A DNA stretch of 64,000 bases from Clostridia bacterium. Lineage in GTDB: Bacteria > Bacillota > Clostridia > Acetivibrionales > DSM-27016. Under the pieces are notes generated by a model that did not search any database, had not been told where the DNA came from, and saw only the letters and a list, made by a program, of their open reading frames with translations. The DNA is taken from the NCBI GenBank assembly GCA_026414765.1, contig JAOAIJ010000012.1, positions 1 through 64,000 of the forward strand, given 5' to 3'. Shown piece after piece: positions 61,434 to 64,000 of this stretch (position 1 is its first letter; each line of letters opens with the position of its first letter). The translations under genes were made by a program, and so were the position numbers.

Positions 61434-62984
61434 ATGTCTGTCAAAATAAGAATTGTTTTATGCATTATCATATGCTTCAGTATGATTGTTCCTTCTTCCG
61501 TTTCTGCGAGAATGGGTGACAGTGGCTATGAGGGGGGGATTTCGTCGGGGGAAGCTCCCAATAAGGCTCTGTTTGACTATCAAGAGGTATGTTTTATCAG
61601 TGGTGAACCTATTGTCTTAAAGGGAACCGTCTTAATAAAAAAATCCTTGAAGCAGGATAATAAGAGTACAGCAAAGCAGGAAGTCCTGACTACAACCTAT
61701 ACTTATAACCTGAAAAATACCGATAAAGCAGCGACACTAACAAGAGTAATGATTTTGAGCACAAAGCTGCTGAAAAAGGAAAACGGGCAGACTGTGGAAG
61801 AAACAAGCTTAGCCAGAATTCCTTCCGAGACAATTAAAATCAAAAACGCTACTTATACTTTGAAAAATTATGATTTTTCGCGAACCAACCTTATCGATCC
61901 CAAGCCTGCCATAAATTATTACGCAGGTAACCTGTGGGGGAGGAAAACCTATCAAATGGGTACAGGCACCGCATCGGGAAGCGGAAAGGTGATTGTAGAG
62001 GAAACAGGTGAATTTTATGGTTATGACCAGTATTGGGGGACTACTGAAGCCCAGATAATTGATTATACTATTCTGAATGAGCAGAAAAAGGGAGATATAA
62101 ATGATGTCTGGGGAGGGACTGCCAGCATCAAGTTGTCCTCCACAACAACAAAAGAGGTGGAGTTCGTTGAGAGTATACCTAATCAGATAAGCTTTAAGGG
62201 CGGGTATATACAGAAACAGCATAATGAAGGCATAATGGAATACAGCTGCAAGCTTCCCGAGTTTGATCAGAATGGGGTTTCTACAGATACAATGATAGAC
62301 ACGGATAACAGTCTAAAGATCGAATCATTTCCGGTTCAGACAAGATTGGGAATTCCTAATGTCAATCACCTCAGAGGACACTGGGCAGAAAATTATGTCA
62401 AATTGCTGTACAGCCTTGAAGTGTTCAGGGGAAACGACAGCACCTTTAAACCGGAACAGTATATATCAAGAGCAGAATTTGCTGCTGCAATAACGGAAGC
62501 GGCTAAGGAAGTACCTGTGGATCCTGCCATGGTAAGTAAAACAGCAAAGAAAACGGATAAAAACAAAAAAATTGAGTCACCCTTCAATGATGTTTCGGTG
62601 GACAATTTATATTTCAATCAGATAGATAGCGCATATAAGAGAGGATTGATGGGTGGAGTCGGTAATAATAATTTTTCTCCAAACGGATACTTAACGGTTT
62701 CAGATGCAGTTACAATCTTAATCAGAGCCTTGGGGCTGGAAAGTATGGCGCCTAATCCCGAACCTGTAACTACATTCAAGGATAATGATAAAATACCTTC
62801 CCATGCAAAAAAAGCTATCTATGTAGCGGAGAAGATAGGATTGGTGGAAGCGGATACAAGAGGCTATCTGAATCCTTCACAGAAGCTGACAAAAGCAAAG
62901 GTTTCCATAATGTTCACAAAGTTTATCGAGTACATGCAGAATGGTATAAAAAAAGATTACCGGGAGCGTATAGTGAATTACTAA
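61434..62984 (+). CDS. secreted protein with three C-terminal S-layer homology domains
   Basis: 516 residues. Signal peptide ends near VSA-RM. Unassigned N-terminal domain (30-310, beta-rich, with NYYAGNLWGRKTYQMG). Three SLH repeats: about 313-365 (LRGHWAENYVKLLYSLEVF), 384-440 (FNDVSVDNLYFNQIDSAYK) and 445-505 (FKDNDKIPSHAKKAIYVAEK). Wall-anchored. GGGGG precedes the ATG; operon with the larger protein upstream. Confidence 0.93.
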   Translation: MSVKIRIVLCIIICFSMIVPSSVSARMGDSGYEGGISSGEAPNKALFDYQEVCFISGEPIVLKGTVLIKKSLKQDNKSTAKQEVLTTTYTYNLKNTDKAATLTRVMILSTKLLKKENGQTVEETSLARIPSETIKIKNATYTLKNYDFSRTNLIDPKPAINYYAGNLWGRKTYQMGTGTASGSGKVIVEETGEFYGYDQYWGTTEAQIIDYTILNEQKKGDINDVWGGTASIKLSSTTTKEVEFVESIPNQISFKGGYIQKQHNEGIMEYSCKLPEFDQNGVSTDTMIDTDNSLKIESFPVQTRLGIPNVNHLRGHWAENYVKLLYSLEVFRGNDSTFKPEQYISRAEFAAAITEAAKEVPVDPAMVSKTAKKTDKNKKIESPFNDVSVDNLYFNQIDSAYKRGLMGGVGNNNFSPNGYLTVSDAVTILIRALGLESMAPNPEPVTTFKDNDKIPSHAKKAIYVAEKIGLVEADTRGYLNPSQKLTKAKVSIMFTKFIEYMQNGIKKDYRERIVNY

Positions 62985-63071
62985 CTTAACATGTGACTAG
63001 TCGGTTCTTATTGCCGGTTTTGTTCCAAGAGTACATAAACTCGCTTTACTCAAGCACAAGGGGTGATATAT

Positions 63072-63419
63072 TTGTTATTTATTATAATTGCTGGTGTAAT
63101 ACTTATTGGATATGCTTTTCTGATTTTTAGGAGGTCACAGGAGCCAAAGGAATATTCAAAAATTGTTCTAATCGGCTTAATTATTTCAGTAATATCAACT
63201 ATTGCTCTATCCAATAATTACATTGTGAACTTAATAACGCCACCTGTAAATGATGGAATTGCTATTACAAATAATCTTGCATACTGGATTATTGGGGAAG
63301 GCAATTGGACGAAAGACTTATTCAAAAAGGCTTATGATACTTCTACTGCAATTTCATTTGTACTACTTGTATTATACGCAGTAATGCTATTCCTAGAAAA
63401 GAAGAAGATTGTTAAGTAA
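63072..63419 (+). CDS. small membrane protein of unknown function
   Basis: 115 residues from TTG 63072 (AAGGGG upstream); a GTG at 63063 overlaps the ribosome site. Two or three membrane helices (start, about 30-50, and 90-110), Lys-rich C-terminus. No family recognised. It lies between the S-layer gene and a secreted peptidase. Confidence 0.75.
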   Translation: MLFIIIAGVILIGYAFLIFRRSQEPKEYSKIVLIGLIISVISTIALSNNYIVNLITPPVNDGIAITNNLAYWIIGEGNWTKDLFKKAYDTSTAISFVLLVLYAVMLFLEKKKIVK

Positions 63420-63436
63420 AAATTATTAGTACTATA

Positions 63437-63495
63437 GGGCTGTTACAAAACTAAACTCACACAGTTGATTTTGCAGCAGCCCCTTAATTTTGTAA
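63437..63495. terminator. interlocking inverted repeats after the small membrane gene
   Basis: GGGCTG (63437) pairs with CAGCCC (63477), and TTACAAAA (63443) pairs with TTTTGTAA (63488). The two stems are mutually exclusive or form a pseudoknot. Probable terminator; similar ends occur in small repeat elements. Confidence 0.45.
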
Positions 63496-63590
63496 CATAT
63501 TTTTAAAGGTACAGATAACATTATGTGTTAGAATTATTGTATGTTTGCTAAAATTTTGATAATTATCTGATATCCAAAGGGGATCATTTT

Positions 63591-64000
63591 ATGAAAAACA
63601 AGTTCAGAAGGTCGTTTATAGCAGTATTCATCATTATATGCATATTATTGTCACAGTCGGTTTTCGCAGAAAGCGACTCATCGTCTGCCACTGATAGAGA
63701 TGTGGAGTATCTGAAAAGTATTATGGATATGATTAAAGAGAAATACAGGGGGGAAATAACTGATGATCAACTGATAGAGGGTGCATTGAAGGGAATGTTT
63801 GGCACCATGGACCAGTATACCCAGTATATGACCAATGATGAAGCGGAAAGCTTTTATACAGGTCTGGAAGGCAGCTTTTTCGGATTAGGTATAGTGATGA
63901 AAGTCAGTGGCAAGTATATAATGGTTGAAAAGGTTTTTCCTGGTTCTCCGGCGGAAAAGGCAGGAATCTTTCCGGGGGACAGGATTGTATCCGTGAATGG
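63591..64000 (+). CDS. carboxy-terminal processing peptidase (S41, PDZ), partial
   Basis: First 136 residues only; the frame is open at the right edge. Signal peptide ends near SVFAES. Then the CtpA/S41 N-terminal helices (IEGALKGMFGTMDQYTQYM) and the start of a PDZ domain (FFGLGIVM, VEKVFPGSPAEKAGIFPGDRI). The catalytic Ser/Lys part lies outside the window. Extracytoplasmic serine protease; relatives act in sporulation signalling or envelope turnover. AAAGGGG precedes the ATG. Confidence 0.93.
   Translation, partial: MKNKFRRSFIAVFIIICILLSQSVFAESDSSSATDRDVEYLKSIMDMIKEKYRGEITDDQLIEGALKGMFGTMDQYTQYMTNDEAESFYTGLEGSFFGLGIVMKVSGKYIMVEKVFPGSPAEKAGIFPGDRIVSVN

Noticed and set aside
1-64000. CRISPR array, rRNA or tRNA genes, intact insertion sequence
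   Set aside because: No regularly spaced repeats, no tRNA cloverleaf, no rRNA segments and no transposase ORF found by reading.

Overview
The window looks like a chromosomal segment of a mesophilic, spore-forming, anaerobic Firmicute of the clostridial type. The evidence is low-GC DNA, strong AGGAGG-like ribosome sites, many TTG starts, a SleB-type cortex hydrolase, a GerMN lipoprotein, S-layer homology proteins, ferredoxin-type redox genes and a c-di-GMP-I riboswitch. A cellulolytic relative such as cluster III Clostridia is my guess; no marker gene fixes the genus. I saw no rRNA, tRNA, CRISPR array, intact transposase or prophage.

Layout. 1-1.4 kb: a broken ORF end, a small unknown gene and 0.8 kb of non-coding DNA bounded by an 18-bp direct repeat. 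1.4-8.7 kb: secreted enzymes (double nitrilase-fold protein, alkaline phosphatase, starch-binding alpha-amylase). 8.9-15.2 kb: signalling (REC-GGDEF protein, sensor kinase and NarL-type regulator) around tex. 15.4-19.3 kb: two secreted unknowns and a membrane protein that appears to start at ACG. 19.3-22.1 kb, minus strand: sleB and a run of small, probably spore-related genes that share an unusual hydrophobic tail. 22.4-29.3 kb: a thiol and sulfur redox block (CcdA, TlpA-like protein, Trx-TrxR fusion, atypical TrxR, glutaredoxin, then a CoADR-rhodanese-TusA-DsrE fusion with an ArsR regulator). 29.5-32 kb: small regulators and decayed DNA.

32.0-38.1 kb is an AT-rich accessory island and the most interesting part. 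It holds a GH13 neopullulanase, a radical SAM protein with a complete seven-cysteine SPASM domain, an immediately following 26-codon gene ending in Cys, and an MFS exporter, which together look like a RiPP locus. Facing it on the minus strand is an operon for a kinase-less polytopic membrane protein and a 40-residue AgrD-like precursor in which Ser replaces the usual ring Cys. No AgrB is present.

38.3-47 kb: amidase and GerMN lipoproteins, an aminotransferase and MocR regulator pair with a truncated acetyltransferase, an HD-GYP protein under a c-di-GMP riboswitch, and recD2. 47-49.9 kb, minus strand, is a second candidate system: a LytTR response regulator split by a frameshift at A8 tracts, then two paralogous soluble unknowns flanking a caspase-like protein with a visible His/Cys pair. 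50-64 kb: PHP-domain secreted protein, zinc ribbon, membrane proteins, ddl, murI, a DUF1934-like protein, a TIR-domain protein, two S-layer homology proteins and the start of a PDZ/S41 peptidase running off the right edge.
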